Below, piece after piece: positions 1 to 12,500 of a stretch of DNA of 64,000 nucleotides. Positions within the stretch are counted from its first letter, which is position 1. Every line of letters begins with the position of its first letter. The stretch spans positions 15,393,077-15,457,076 of the forward strand of contig CM043946.1 in NCBI GenBank assembly GCA_014529385.2, read 5' to 3'. The notes below the pieces were generated by a model that was given only the letters and a program-made list of their open reading frames with translations, searched no databases and was not told the origin of the DNA. The position numbers and the translations under genes are program-made. This DNA is from Adiantum capillus-veneris. Its lineage: Eukaryota > Streptophyta > Polypodiopsida > Polypodiales > Pteridaceae.

Positions 1-29
1 ACACACACACACACATATACATATCTATA

Positions 30-90
<61 letters not shown>

Positions 91-167
91 ATATTTATAA
101 GCTTACTTTGTATGACAAGTGTGCTTATACAATCTATGTATTACCATCTCTCTATATAATTTCCCCC

Positions 168-249
<82 letters not shown>

Positions 250-255
250 GGGATG

Positions 256-293
<38 letters not shown>

Positions 294-359
294 GTAGATA
301 GACACACACACACACACAAATATATTACATATAAGTATAAATATAAATATTTATTTATT

Positions 360-403
<44 letters not shown>
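1..403. repeat. Compound microsatellite cluster (AC, AT, CT/GA)
   Basis: Successive simple tracts are visible: AC at 1-14, AT from about 34 to 88, CT at 173-200, GA at 205-246, TA at 257-290, AC at 302-318 and GA at 371-403. Open frames here encode only low-complexity peptides and are not genes. Confidence 0.95.
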
Positions 404-407
<4 letters not shown>

Positions 408-2901
408 AAAAAAACTCCCTCCTAAAAGCAAAAATCTGCAAAAAGCTCCCACAAAAAGCTCTCTCCATACCTCAACTCCTTGGTATTAAGACTCTGAAGT
501 ATCTCTCTCTAATAAAACTCTTATAATTTTTTGCTTAACCCAAGTATTGAGAAAGTTCTTGACAATGCTTAGAATCATTACCCTCCTTATATTAAAAAGA
601 AGTCATTAAAGAGTGTGTACATATTTGCATTTTATTCAATCAAACATTCTATTTATCATACTTAACTTGTATGTGCATCAAAAATCAATTGCCAAGTTGC
701 TTCTATTTGATGTCTGCAACTAACTGCAAGTGATCACTTTTGGCAATTCAACACATACATGGTATGACGAGGGTGTGGCGTGTCAATATTCAACATCTTC
801 ACGTGTTGATCAAAATGCCAATCAAGAGCTAATTTTTTGCATCTGTTAATAGATTGGTGGGAAGCATAATTGGCCTCAAAAATAAGGGAAGGAGTTGCTC
901 CAACTCCACAACTTGGCCAAAGCCAGCACACCACAGCTTGTCCCTTAGCAACTTGCCAAGCAAAATTCAAGCAAAAATAGAAGGTAGTTCCCCTACACAA
1001 CACGAAAGCAAAAGGACCAAAGCAAAAGGGCTGCATTTTCCTATTGTAAACCGGGATGAGTCTTTGAAGTAAAGACGCCCCATGGCACACAAAGCGAGCA
1101 AGTCAAATTGGTGATGAACAACTTCATCTCTATGCGTAGGGATTGTGCCCCTTCCCTATAAGCATTGATGCCCATGCATAAAGCATTGCATGATTTGCAT
1201 GAGAATCAATAGCCAGTTGTTGGTAGCTTATTATTCGTAAAGAACTCAATGGCCAGCTAACAACTTAAATGCTCTACACTACACTTAAGTGTGATATTAT
1301 TGAAATTGTGCAAAGTATCATAAGCTTCTATTTGCAGATAAAAAGTGACCAAAAGAAAAAACAAAAGAATCCAATGAAGAAGCTCAAAGAAGAAGGAGAG
1401 GAAAAAGATAAGAGAAAAGCCATTAAATCATTAGGGCACAAAAGAAATGAGTTGGAAGGCGAGTCAACACAAGGGGGGCTCAAGTCCTCATCACTATATG
1501 ACACAGGCATATTCAAATGGGAGAATGCCTGTGCCAAATAGTGCGGAGACAAGTAGGGCACCATTTAAAATTAAGGAAAACACTACGAAGACAAGCATCA
1601 TCAACGACATCAACACATGACAATAGTCAAGCAATTGTTTGACTATTTTCCTCTCTCTAGAGAAGTCTCTCTGCAAGGTTTATCCTTGTCACTGGTCAAA
1701 ACCAGACCCGACATTTCTATATGAGAGTGCAATTTGCCAAGAAAGGTATAATCCCTAATGCGAGAACATTTTTAATGGTGAGTACTATATCCTGGGGTAG
1801 AGGTATGCAAAAATCTACTAAGAAAAGGATGGTGAGCATTGTACCTAAAGAGAAAGGGGAGAAACACATCATGGTCGGGCAAGCCTTCCTTTTCCATCAT
1901 GTACCAAAAAGATAGTGGTAATTTATTTATTTTTTGCAAAACTCACAATTGTGAGTGAATTATATTACACAACCCATAGAATCACAATGTCTTGTCATGC
2001 TCCTGTTGAGCCATGACATGATCCAGGGATCATAATTACATCGGCTATCAGGGCAGCCATCCCAACCAACTCGCCTCCTTATCCTTGATACATAAGGTCC
2101 ATTATCATGTTCTTGAACAACACTAAGGTTTTGATGTTTCCATCATCTTGTTGTGGAGATTCCCATGCTGATCCAGTGATGCAGCCTAAGTAGGTCTCAA
2201 GACATTATTTATGCTAATGTAGATGAAGCATTAAATAAGGACTCGAGAGAGTGTAAAAAATGAGGCTTCTAGACTACTTGCAAAAGGCCGAAGCATATAA
2301 TCTAGTGCAGTGTTAGAAAAAAACCGAGGTCTAGTGTATTTTAACCGGATGAAATTGTAAAATCTTGGTTAGATTTTGAGCTTGTCTTTAAGAAAACCGG
2401 GCAATTTACACAAGTTTTAGTGTAATTACTGGCAAAAGTTTTAAATTTTGACATGAAAACCGGAAGAATTTCAAGTTTGCCCTTATTTTTACCGGTTAGG
2501 GAAAATGTATTTTTCTAGCCTTGATCTAGTGCTTATCAACATCTAATATTGTTTTTAATATTGTAAACCTTGAGTCCTTATAATTGCAGTGAACTTTTTG
2601 CTTTTCCAAATAAAACCCATTGGAGATTCTTAGTCCTTGGGCATGGAAGGCAAGTTTTTGGTGGAGAAAGAATTGAGTGCCACTTTACTCCATTTTTGGC
2701 CCACTCTATGGCAAATAGCATTACATCATGCAATCTCAACAAAGCCACCTTAAAATTTCATCATGCGATCTCAACAAATCCACCTCAAAATGTGTAAGTG
2801 TAGCACATTAGTTCATCAAGGGTTTTTTTCATTTTGAAGAGTTGTAAGAGGGGCTTAAATTTGAAATTTTGGAAATGGTTACAGGTTTATGAAGTTAAAA
2901 A
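404..2901. other. Unassigned non-coding DNA
   Basis: No open frame here has a recognisable domain, and I found no LTR pair or tRNA-like gene. The stretch at about 2305-2510 has several ACCGG/CCGGT words in AT-rich DNA, but no clear repeat unit. The longest frames (118 aa at 734-1090, minus; 90 aa at 1269-1541, plus) have biased composition and no family likeness that I recognise. Confidence 0.6.
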
Positions 2902-3221
2902 TGTTAGGAATTGGATCGTGCTAGCTATGGTGGATGAAAGAGAAACATGGTGCAAGTGTGTGAGTGTCTGTAAGCAAGGCTATCACTCAAGTGAATTAGG
3001 TTCCAAGATAGAATTAGCTTGGACTCATAAACACAATCTTGAGTATTGACTTAGCTTAGCACAAGCTCATCATAGACAAGCATGTAGTGCAAAATGAAGT
3101 TGTTGTTTATTCATTCAAGAAATGGGCTTTAAGTAGCTCTACAGCCTTGCTCCACAGTATGTGGGATAAATCCACTCTCCTCTCCTTGACTCACACCTTA
3201 GGACAAAGCTCACACTTTACA
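2902..3221 (-). repeat. 3' LTR of the 2.7-kb non-autonomous element
   Basis: This 320-bp repeat starts TGTTAGGAATTGG on the plus strand and ends TTTACA. It matches 5310-5629 with about 97% identity by eye. It lies on the polypurine-tract side of the element, so it is the 3' LTR in minus orientation. Confidence 0.85.
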
Positions 3222-3233
3222 ATCCTCCCCTTG
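3222..3233 (-). promoter_or_regulatory. Polypurine tract of the 2.7-kb element
   Basis: On the minus strand CAAGGGGAGGAT abuts the TG start of the 3' LTR. This is the expected position and composition for a plus-strand priming site. Confidence 0.7.
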
Positions 3234-3261
3234 AGGTTTGGACTAAGACAAGATACTGAAG

Positions 3262-3440
3262 ATGCATGATCCACACAAGCTAACAAAATCCACATAGGAT
3301 GGCGGTATCCACACAGGAAAATAAAGTCCACAAAGGATGGTGATATCCACAAGGGATGGTAAAATCCACACAAGAAAAATCCACAAAGGATGGTGATGTC
3401 CACACAGGATGATAAGCTGGTATCCACACAGGAAAAAGTC
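3262..3440. repeat. Degenerate minisatellite with a TCCACA core
   Basis: About nine copies of a TCCACA-containing unit, 15-25 bp apart, alternate with AGGATGG-type words. The array lies just inside the 3' end of the non-autonomous element. The minus frames encode repetitive Cys/Trp/Phe-rich peptides, which I take as a by-product of the repeat. Confidence 0.75.
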
Positions 3441-3840
3441 CTCCCCTACAAGTAGAGAGTCTGCATCTTCAAAATGGGTCTTCATAAAAGACAACGCTGC
3501 TCTCATCTTCGTCCTTTTTGTCTTCTACTATGTGAGCTGATCCTCTGCCAGGTCTCTTGCCTTCGTTGCTTCTACTGTTGCTTTCAACTGCTTCATGGTC
3601 TGACTCCGTATCCTCCCCTCGAACGAGTACTTATGTCCCCTTTTTGTGGTACAATCAGGATTTATTCCATGCGTCATAATGACATGCAACAATATGCTAA
3701 AATATCCTATGAAAAGGTTTATGCAAAAATTAATGCTCTCTTCCATCTTGGTCATACTCCGAGAGCCCAAGCATGCGGAATTTCTCATACAATTTGTCAC
3801 AAATTCTTCACACATGGAGAGATTTTAGCAATTTGGAGAC

Positions 3841-3945
3841 TCTCCAATGCCACTCTCTATCCCATTACAAAAGCACATAATGTCATCCATGTAGACAAAT
3901 ACTATTACATACATTGCAAGAAGTTGTTGTGCTTGGTTGCAAGAT
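3841..3945 (-). pseudogene. Trace of copia-type reverse transcriptase
   Basis: On the minus strand a short frame reads VIVFVYMDDIM, with the YMDD codons at 3882-3893. This matches the hydrophobic stretch plus Y-x-D-D active site of copia reverse transcriptases. Nothing else of the domain is recognisable around it and stop codons follow. It suggests that the non-autonomous element descends from a coding copia element. The match is short, so it could be chance. Confidence 0.4.
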
Positions 3946-4767
3946 TTGAAGTTTTAATGTCTTCTTATTGAAATGTGAAGTACCTCTTCACTCTAGGTGA
4001 AGTCACCCTTCATATACACCTTTGAGTTCTTGATGACTCGAATGAGCCTTCGAAGTTGGCTTTGGATACATTTGGAGCTCCCCTTAAAAAAAACTTTGTA
4101 TGCTCGAAGAAGCCGCCTCTGAATGCCGGTGTAGAAGCTTTGCTAAACTTTGCTACAGCTTTGGTGGGAGCAATGCCTTGAGATTGGAAGCTTTGGATTT
4201 CTTGGGATTGCTACTCCATGGGAGCAGGGGCTTAAAGAGCCCTCGGAAACTCAACGCGGGAAGGGGGATTTGGGCTTTAAGGGAAAAGGGCAAGGCCAAG
4301 GGCTGGAGCTCGGTAGGCGTGTGAAGGGCGACTAATGCCAGTGGGCAAGGCATACACTTTCCGGGCACGTCGGACAGGCTGGGCAAGGCGCAGGCAGACG
4401 GGCAAGAGCGTCGGGCAGTGGGTAGAAAAAGGGGTTTGATCAATGCGCCCGGCGCCTGTGGGAAGTTACCCCAGCGGACCCGCCAACGGAATTAAATTGC
4501 AACCTTTTCGCACAGTTGAAGTCTGCATGTGGGCGGCCGGGGTGGGACTCCCTTCTTGCGGACCCGCTTTCTCCAAAAAAGGCCGATTTGAGGTTATATT
4601 CGCGTTCGCCCACGTTGCCCACTTTGGGTTGGCCAAATCCGAACTTTCGACCCCACAAGCCAAGAACGGCCTTTCTAATTTGGGCTAGCCACCAAGCCCA
4701 CGGGCTTGCTTGTGGAAAAGCTCCGAAAAAGGAAATCTTAAGCTCAAGTCAGCAAGCCTTTTCCCAC

Positions 4768-4872
<105 letters not shown>

Positions 4873-5295
4873 ATAATAGGCAATATTGAAGATAGCTTTA
4901 ATGGCGTTCTCGGGCTCGGTTTGCGGAGCTTGAAAGCTCTATGGGAAGTTTGCGAGGAAGGCTTCAAGATGGGATGATTGAAGCTTGATAAGTGCAAGAT
5001 CTGGAAGATTAATTGGAGATGCAAACAACTATAAAATTGACACAAAAGTGACTAGAAATCAATAATTGGATACTAATCTTCTCCCTAATCAAACCTATCT
5101 AGCCATGGAGGGTAGTGGGCTCTTGGGTGTGCCAAGTACATGCCCACACAACTAGATTAGGGCCTAATTAGTGAGATGCAACTAGTTATGAAAAATGTTA
5201 ATGGGCCGTGACAATGAAATGCTAATCGATCTAATAGAGATGCTAATGATCAACACACACTAATGCATAATGAAAATCCTAGCTAGCACACCATG

Positions 5296-5307
5296 GCTAT
5301 GATACCA
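5296..5307 (-). promoter_or_regulatory. Primer-binding site, initiator-Met tRNA type
   Basis: The minus strand reads TGGTATCATAGC two bases inside the LTR. The usual copia site is TGGTATCAGAGC, so there is a single mismatch. The position fixes the element's orientation. Confidence 0.8.
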
Positions 5308-5309
5308 AA

Positions 5310-5629
5310 TGTTAGGAATTGGATCGTGCTAGCTATGGTGGATGAAAGAGAAACATGGTGATTGTGTGTGAGTGTGTGCAAGCAAGGTTATCACTCAAGT
5401 GAATTAGGTTCCAAGATAGAATTAGCTTGGACTCATAAACACAATCTTGAGCATTGACTTAGCTTAGCACAAGCTCACCATAGACAAGCATGTAGTGCAA
5501 AATGAAGTTGTTGTTTATTCATTCAAGAAATGAGCTTTAAGTAGCTCTACAACCTTGCTCCACAGTATGTGGGATAAATCCACTCTCCTCTCCTTGACTC
5601 ACACCTTAGGACAAAGCTCACACTTTACA
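5310..5629 (-). repeat. 5' LTR of the 2.7-kb non-autonomous element
   Basis: This is the partner of 2902-3221, with the same 320-bp length and TG...CA termini. It lies next to the primer-binding site, so it is the 5' LTR on the minus strand. Confidence 0.85.
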
Positions 5630-6121
5630 AAAAGTGTCATTCAATTTATGGGAAAGTGGGCAGGCGTGCATGCATGTGTGTATGGAGAGAGTTTAAAATA
5701 TCTTTTAATGCACATGTTACAAGTGACTTTTAGGAGGTGGCAACCTTGGGCATTGAACTTGTATCAAAATGCACATGGAAGAGTTTGTTCTAGTCTAGGG
5801 CTCTTAAGATTTGTTCAGAAGTTAAAGATTGTTTAAAGTTCCCAAAAGATTTTATGAAATCTTTTGTAGTGATCTAGCTATCTCGGTAGACGTGTATTAT
5901 AAACCTTGTGTACTATCCACTATGCCCCCTCAACACTAAGTAACACCTATATTTAGGGGGCCAGGGCCGAGGGCGGGGGGGGGGGAGAATTAATGGGATC
6001 AAGGGCGGGGAAGTTCAAGCACGAAGGCCGAAGACATTACAGCCGCAAGCATCAAATCACGCCCTAAACCTGGACAACTTGGGAAATGCATGTCACCTCA
6101 CAATATAGGTCATAAAAACAA
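5630..6121. other. Unassigned spacer with a G-rich patch
   Basis: There is no gene. A G-run of about 12 bases lies near 5976 in a locally G-rich stretch. Nothing else is recognisable. Confidence 0.6.
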
Positions 6122-6127
6122 TTGTGC

Positions 6128-6216
6128 ATACATGATGTGCCCGCGAGTGAGGTGGTTAGTCTATGTGACTCTAAACCCGAACTACAAGGTCATCGGTTTA
6201 AATCTCGACAACACGT
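6128..6216 (+). repeat. tRNA-derived SINE-like head, interrupted by the outer gypsy
   Basis: The stretch has an A-box-like word (GTGAGGTGGTTAG) and, about 45 bases on, a B-box-like GGTTTAAATCTC inside a tRNA-like layout. It stops exactly at the outer gypsy insertion point. The sequence after the far LTR (38834 onward) may be its continuation. This reading rests on internal promoter boxes only; no second copy was seen in the window. Confidence 0.4.
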
Positions 6217-6355
6217 TGAAAGCGGATTTTTTGAGATGGGGCTCAACTCAAGGCTCCCACTAGACAACCACTCCGTGAGACCCTACACACGCATATTTCT
6301 TAGGGGCACCACCCTCTTTTATGGAGAAAGAAGGAAACCAAAACAAACCATATAC

Positions 6356-6400
<45 letters not shown>

Positions 6401-8226
6401 CTTCCTTATGTGCTTCAACACAAAATGCCCTTCAACCATTCAACACACACTCCTTAAGCAATCCCTTTGAACACTGCACAAACTCACATGCAAAGATTGA
6501 CCTTCACCATATTAGTGCTCATATACTTCTAAGAAAAGCAAGCACAAAACCTCAAAACTCAAAACACCATAATGCACAAATACTTGACAACTCCTTTCCT
6601 TTCCCAAAAGAAGAGACTACTTACACACATAAGGCGGCATGCATAGAGAGCTCTTCTCCATCTATGCAGCCCCAAGACTTACTTACACACAACATAAGGA
6701 GAGAAGCCAAGCAAATAGACGCCATGGTGCACAAAAAACTTTCTCAACAAACAAGCAACCCAATGAGCACAAAATATGAGAAGTTGCCAAGATATGCTTA
6801 CCAATTTTACATGCGTTTAGAGCAAAAGTGTGACGACGACACCCCAATTGCAACAATTTGTTGATCAAACCATGAGATAGATCATTGAACTTGATATCCT
6901 TGCTCTCATATAGAATCTACAATCCTTATTTAGGGATGAGTATGGTAAGAGAAATGTTTGCAAGAGAATGGTAGCAATAGCATATTGATGCTCTCTCTAT
7001 GGTGCTGCTTATGATAGCGAGCTTAGGAAATGGATAGGGAGACAAGAGGAGAGAGAGATTAGGGCTTCCCTAACCTTAGAGGAGCTTATTTGCAGCAATG
7101 GAGTAGGTGTGTGTATTTTTGTGCTTGCCAAAGGGCCTTTTTATAGCTGTACAAGACCTTGGATTAGGTTAAACTTGACTAGGGTAGGTAATTAACCATA
7201 GTTAGGTTCCCTTTTGACCATTCCTTCAGTTATGCAAATAAGGGACTTATTTTTTCATTAAAAATAGCCTTTTAAGTCATGGAGGCTCCATAAGGGTTGA
7301 TAATGTATGTGGGCCCCACCATGATGTCCCTCCAGTGGCTCCTACAGAGTGTCCCCATCCTGTTTGTTGTGTCTCTGGAAGCATCTTGAGCCGACCCCTC
7401 CACATGCAAGTGGTTTTTAACTCCCCATTGGTATTTTAGAATGTTGGAGAAGTCAAGAAAACTTTTCATCTTTGTGGTTTACCTGATTGTAACTTTGACC
7501 TGTAGTAACAGTGTCCGCAGCACCTTGTTTTCAACATAACTTTCAGCCTGTAACTCAGAATTGGGTGCTGTAAAAGGCAAAGTTGACCTTCTCAAAGTGT
7601 TTAAGCTGATTTTGAAGTGTTCCTCAAGTATACCCACGATCTAAGGGCGTTCAAGATGCATCCAAAACACCTTTTGAACCAAGTCTCTTGTAGGGGGCCC
7701 TTTAGCATGCATCCAAGGTGTAGCATGCTTTTTTCAAAAGAGAATCCACCTTAAACAAATGAGGTAGGCTCCAATAAAGATTGATTTATTGGGGATATAC
7801 ATTATATTTAAGATTTGTTGACCAACACAAGTAAATGATCCAAGAGTTGGGTCACATAGTGGTGGGGAAGGGAAGGCCTACAAGGTTAACCCTACCCTTG
7901 AGAGAAGATGGGTAAGATACGTGCCCATAAATTATTTATTTACAAATTATGGGATGTAGATAGATATTTAAATTAGTAAAGGTAATTAGTTAAAAGAATA
8001 TGCAGTAAAAAAACTAGGAGAGTAGAATTAAGTTTACAATTTACATTTAGAATGAAGAGAGAAATATGATGTAAATGCATAAAGATCTAAGAAGGGTAAG
8101 GTGTTTGTATGGAAAAAGGCTATTATGGAAAGAGAGAATGAACACTAGGTTAAAACTTTGATAAAAAATATATACATTTGAGTAGAAATGTAGTTCAAAT
8201 GCAAGGTTACCATTTAACGCTACTCA
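6217..8226 (-). repeat. 3' LTR of the outer gypsy
   Basis: This 2,010-bp repeat is nearly identical to 36838-38833. On the plus strand it begins TGAAAGCGG and ends GCTACTCA. It contains an (AC)n tract at about 6358-6392 that differs in length between the copies. A 66-aa frame (6664-6864) also occurs in the other LTR (37273-37473) and is LTR sequence, not a separate gene. Confidence 0.9.
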
Positions 8227-8231
8227 TATTA

Positions 8232-8244
8232 GCCCTCCCCCTTC
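8232..8244 (-). promoter_or_regulatory. Polypurine tract of the outer gypsy
   Basis: On the minus strand GAAGGGGGAGGG lies five bases before the TG of the 3' LTR, the normal site for plus-strand priming. A long T/C-rich stretch at 8280-8340 (purine-rich on the coding strand) lies just upstream. Confidence 0.65.
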
Positions 8245-8389
8245 ATCTAGGATCATTCATGCTCTAGATGAAACAAAAGAGTTTTTTCCTTTTTCTTTTC
8301 TTTCTTTTTTTTCTTTTTTTTCTTATTTTTCTAGAAAAAGGAGGAGTGATATACACTCTTTTACTCCATTAGACCTTCTTTTCATTACC

Positions 8390-9344
8390 TCAATCCCATA
8401 AATCGAAGATGGGAGGGTTGCCTTGGGTATGTTGAGATTCCAAGGCTGGTTCTTCTTTGCACATCAAAGCTTTAAAAATAGGTGGATCATTTTTCAAGCC
8501 GAAGGGAGCCATGCCAATTTTCAGCTTAAACGATGTAGGTAGATGACTTCCTATCAACGGATTGCTACGTTGAAAGTAGGGCTTTAATCTCCATCCATTG
8601 ACTCTGGTCTTGTGGAGTTTTCCTGATAAATCTGTTAATCTGTAACTACCATTCCCAAACTTTGTTTTTATCATGAAAGGTCCCTCCTATCTTTGCAAAA
8701 ACTTTTTGTCAAGTCGAGTATCAAGTCGGTTATCATAGCGAAGAACCAACATACCTTCCTTCAATCCTTTCCCCTTGAGCTTCTTGTTGATTTTGTCCCT
8801 TTGGCTTGTGGCTTGGGCAATGTAATAGTCGATGGACTCTTCTCTATCAAGCTCAAGTCGTTGAAGATCTAAAATTCTTTCCTGCAAAGCTTCTTTTGGC
8901 CTCTTTGTTCCACGTGAGAGAATGCGTAGGCTTGCAATCTCCACCTCAATAGGAAGGAGTGCCTCCTGTCCATATAACAAATGAAAAGGAGTGAATTGAG
9001 TGGATACCTTGAAAGATGTTCTGTATGCCCATAGAGCTGCGGTCAAATGACGATCCCAGTCGTTTGGTCGATCTGCAACCTGCTTAGAAATGATCTTACA
9101 TATCATTCCATTCACCTTTTCAACCAACCCATTGCAATGAGGGTAGTAAGGTGTAGAATGCAAATGTTTGACTTTTAACTTTGTCAAAAGATTATCTAGG
9201 AGCTCTACTCTAAACCCTGGACCACGATCTGACAAAATCTTTAATGGTGTGCCGAATCTACTGCATATGTGATCAAAGATAAATTTTGATACCTCCTCGA
9301 CTGTAATTCGTGTTGTACTTGCTGCCTCCGCCCATCGTGTCATG
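8390..9344 (-). pseudogene. Outer gypsy integrase, core and C-terminal part
   Basis: This piece follows the copia insertion and carries the later catalytic part of the rve core. Visible features are ILSDRGPGF with the second catalytic Asp, then PYYPHCNGLVEKVN with the catalytic Glu, then WDRHLTAALWAYRTS and a plant-gypsy GQEALLPIEVE block. A C-terminal GPY/F-like stretch (EGPFMIKTKFGNGSYRL) comes after one in-frame stop at 8687-8689, where the family normally has Trp. The frame ends at 8390. The zinc-binding and first-Asp parts are at 12831 and above, in phase once the copia element and one TSD are discounted. Confidence 0.88.
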
Positions 9345-9349
9345 TAATC

Positions 9350-9533
9350 TGTTAAAGAATATGATGTTAAAGAATATGTCCATTGTGCTATGGGCGGCTG
9401 GACACTGACTATACTATGTTGTAAATATACTTTGGATAATAGTTCAAAAGAGAAGAAGAGAAGAGCAGCTCGTTGAATGGCTGCTGTAGGGTAACGATTG
9501 TGTGTGTGTGTGTCTCGATGTGTGTTGGTGTAG
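9350..9533 (+). repeat. Truncated 5' LTR of the nested copia
   Basis: It begins TGTTAAAGAATATG like the 3' LTR and matches it until a GTGTAG word at about 9528-9533. There the sequence jumps directly into pol. The breakpoint lies in the GT-rich tract, consistent with a deletion at short shared sequence. Confidence 0.85.
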
Positions 9534-12500
9534 CATCAGTTGGACAAATGACAGATCAAGGGTTGCAAGTCCGTTTTAATCGTTATGGCTGCTTCATAGA
9601 GGAGTTTCACAACGACAGACCAGGCAAGATATTGGCACGTGGAAGAAAGAAAGGTCGCTTGTTCTCATTGGAAGCTGGAGATCCATGTTTACACAGTGGT
9701 ATGTATGCAAACAAATCAGCCACTCAAGATGATTGGGCAGAGTTATGGCATAAGAGGATTGGTCATGTCAATTTTAGAAGATTAAAGCATATGCAATCAA
9801 ATCAAATTGTACGTGGATTACCAAAGTTTGGCAGATTGAATTTTGATCATGTTTGTGAAGCTTGTCAATTTGGAAAGCAATCTCGTTTACCATTTCCAAA
9901 GAGGGGGAGAATTAGCCAAAGTCCTTTGGAAATTGTTCATTCAGATATTTGGGGACCTTGTGATCATGCTACGCCAAATGGTTGTCGATATTTTATCACA
10001 TTTACGGATGATTACAGCAGAATGACATGGGTTTACTTTCTAAAGGCAAAGTCAGAGGCATTTGAAGTATTTTTGGAGTTCAAAGTTATGGTTGAGAAAG
10101 AGAATGGTTGTCAAATTAAATGCCTACGTACAGATGGAGGGGGAGAGTACATGTCACACAATTTTGATGATTACTTACGTGAACAAGGCATAAGAAGACA
10201 GATTACTTGCAGATACACACCACAACAAAATGGAGTTGCTGAGAGAAAGAATAGAGTCATAGCAGAGATTGCAAGAGCCATGATGAATGAGATGAATATT
10301 CCATTAACATATTGGGCTGAAGCAGTTCATACAGCAGTATACATTATGAATCGAACACCAACAACTGCCATTCATGAAATTTCACCTTATGAGAGACTTT
10401 ATGGGATCAAGCCAACAGTTTCCTACATGAAAGTTTTTGGATGTGTTTGCTATGTTCATGTGCCAAATGAAGCAAGAAAGAAGATGGAGCCAAAGGCAGT
10501 GAAGTGTATATTCTTGGGCTACCCAGTTGAAAAGAAAGGTTACAAGTGCTATGATCCTACGACAAGACAAGTTTATGTCAGTAGAGATGTTAGATTTTGT
10601 GAGCATGAACCATGGTATAAACCAAAGCCAGTGATGATAGAAGATGAGTATGAAGAGCAAGAGAATGTGCATCATGTTGTTGATAAGCCAGGACCATCAA
10701 CAAGAACTATTTCAGGACCACATATGGCAGAGGAGAGTACAGGAAGTGTCAACCCATGGAGTGGTCGTTTGCGAGATAAGAAGCAAGACGAGAAAGGCAA
10801 GAAGAAAATGGTTGAAGAGAGTTCTGGAGATGAAAGCCTCAATGAAGATCATGATTTACCACATTTGAGGACACCTGACAGTAATCATATTGAGAAATAT
10901 GTACCCCCATATGCAAGAGTTGAAGAGAAGAGTGCACCACAATTGAGAAGATCAGAGAGGGTGCGTTATCCAGTTGATAGATTGACATACAATGGTTACA
11001 TGCGTACACATTATGCATACATGGTTTCACGTGTGCAACATAAAGAGCCTACATGTTTTCAAGAGGCAATTGGAAAATCAGAATGGGAGTTAGCTATGGA
11101 TGATGAGATGGATGCTCTTGTGAAGAATGACACTTGGGATTTGGTTCGCTTGCCAAGTGGAAAGAAAGCAATTGGTTCAAAATGGGTATACAAAGTCAAG
11201 TGCAAGTCAGATGGCAGTGTGGAAAGATACAAAGCGAGGCTTGTTGCTAAAGGTTATGCACAAACAAAAGGTCTTGATTATGATGAGACATTTAGTCCAG
11301 TTGCAAAGATGACAACAGTCAGATTGGTGATAGCAATGGCAAGTATGTTCGGTTGGAAGTTACGGCAAATGGATGTGGATAATGCATTTTTGAATGGTGA
11401 CTTGGAAGAAGAAGTTTATATGATACAGCCAGAGGGTTACCAACATCTAGAGTTTCCATATTATGTGTGTAAGTTGAAGAAAGCATTGTATGGTTTGAAG
11501 CAAGCATCTAGAGCTTGGTGTGAAAAGATAACCAGAATCTTGAAGAAGATTGGATTTAAACAATCTACTGCTGATCACTCATTGTTTTTGAAGCATGTTG
11601 ATGGAGAGATCGTCGTTATTGTTATCTATGTTGATGACTTGATTCTCACTGGAAGTCATGCTGAGCAAATTTTGCATGTCAAGAAGAGTTTGTTGAGAGA
11701 ATTCAACATGAAGGACCTTGGTGAGTTGAGATATTTCTTGGGAATTGAAATTGTCAATACTTTATCAGGAATTTGGATGATACAAAGACAATACGCGTTG
11801 GATATGCTTGAGAAGTATGGAATGATAGCGTGCAAACCGGTTGATACACCTCTTGATCAAAATGTGAAGTTGTTTGATGATGGACATTACATTGAGGATG
11901 TCACTATGTATCGCAAGATGGTTGGAAGCCTTATTTACTTGACAATAACAAGGCCAGATTTGAGTTATGCAGTGGGTGTTGTGAGTCAATTCATGCAAAA
12001 TCCATGTAAAAGTCATCTTGATGCAGTGAGACGGATTATGAGATATGTGAAAGCCACTGTCAGTTATGGAATGTTTTATGAAAAGAATGGGAAGCTTTGT
12101 CTTTATGGTTACAAAGATGCAGATTGGGCAAGAGATTTTATGGATAGAAAATCTACAAGTGGTTATGCATTTTCCATTGGCAATGGTATGATAAGTTGGA
12201 GTAGCAAGAAGCAATCAACTGTAGCATTATCAAGTATAGAAGCTGAATATCATGGAGCAGCTTTGGCAGCATGGGAAGAGTCATGGTTGAGAGTACTTAT
12301 GGTAGACTTTGGTTTTGACTATCTTGACAGTGTCATTATATATTGTGACAATATTAGCAGCATCATGTTGGCAAAGAATCCAGTCTACCATGCTCGCACT
12401 AAACACATTGAGGTACATTATCACTTCATTAGAGAAAAAGTTTTGGCAAATGAGATTGATTTGGTGTATGTGAAGACAAATGATCAAGTTGCGGATATAT

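Noticed and set aside
4440-4690. Overlapping GC-rich frames on both strands
   Set aside because: They lie inside the non-autonomous element, have no domain, and overlap each other on both strands, as expected of GC-rich DNA with few stops.
6664-6864. 66-aa frame repeated at 37273-37473
   Set aside because: It lies in the outer gypsy LTR pair; conservation reflects LTR identity, not selection on a protein.
8280-8340. Poly(T)-rich stretch as a LINE or SINE tail
   Set aside because: It is an interrupted T/C run directly upstream (on the coding strand) of the outer gypsy polypurine tract and belongs to that element's 3' untranslated region.
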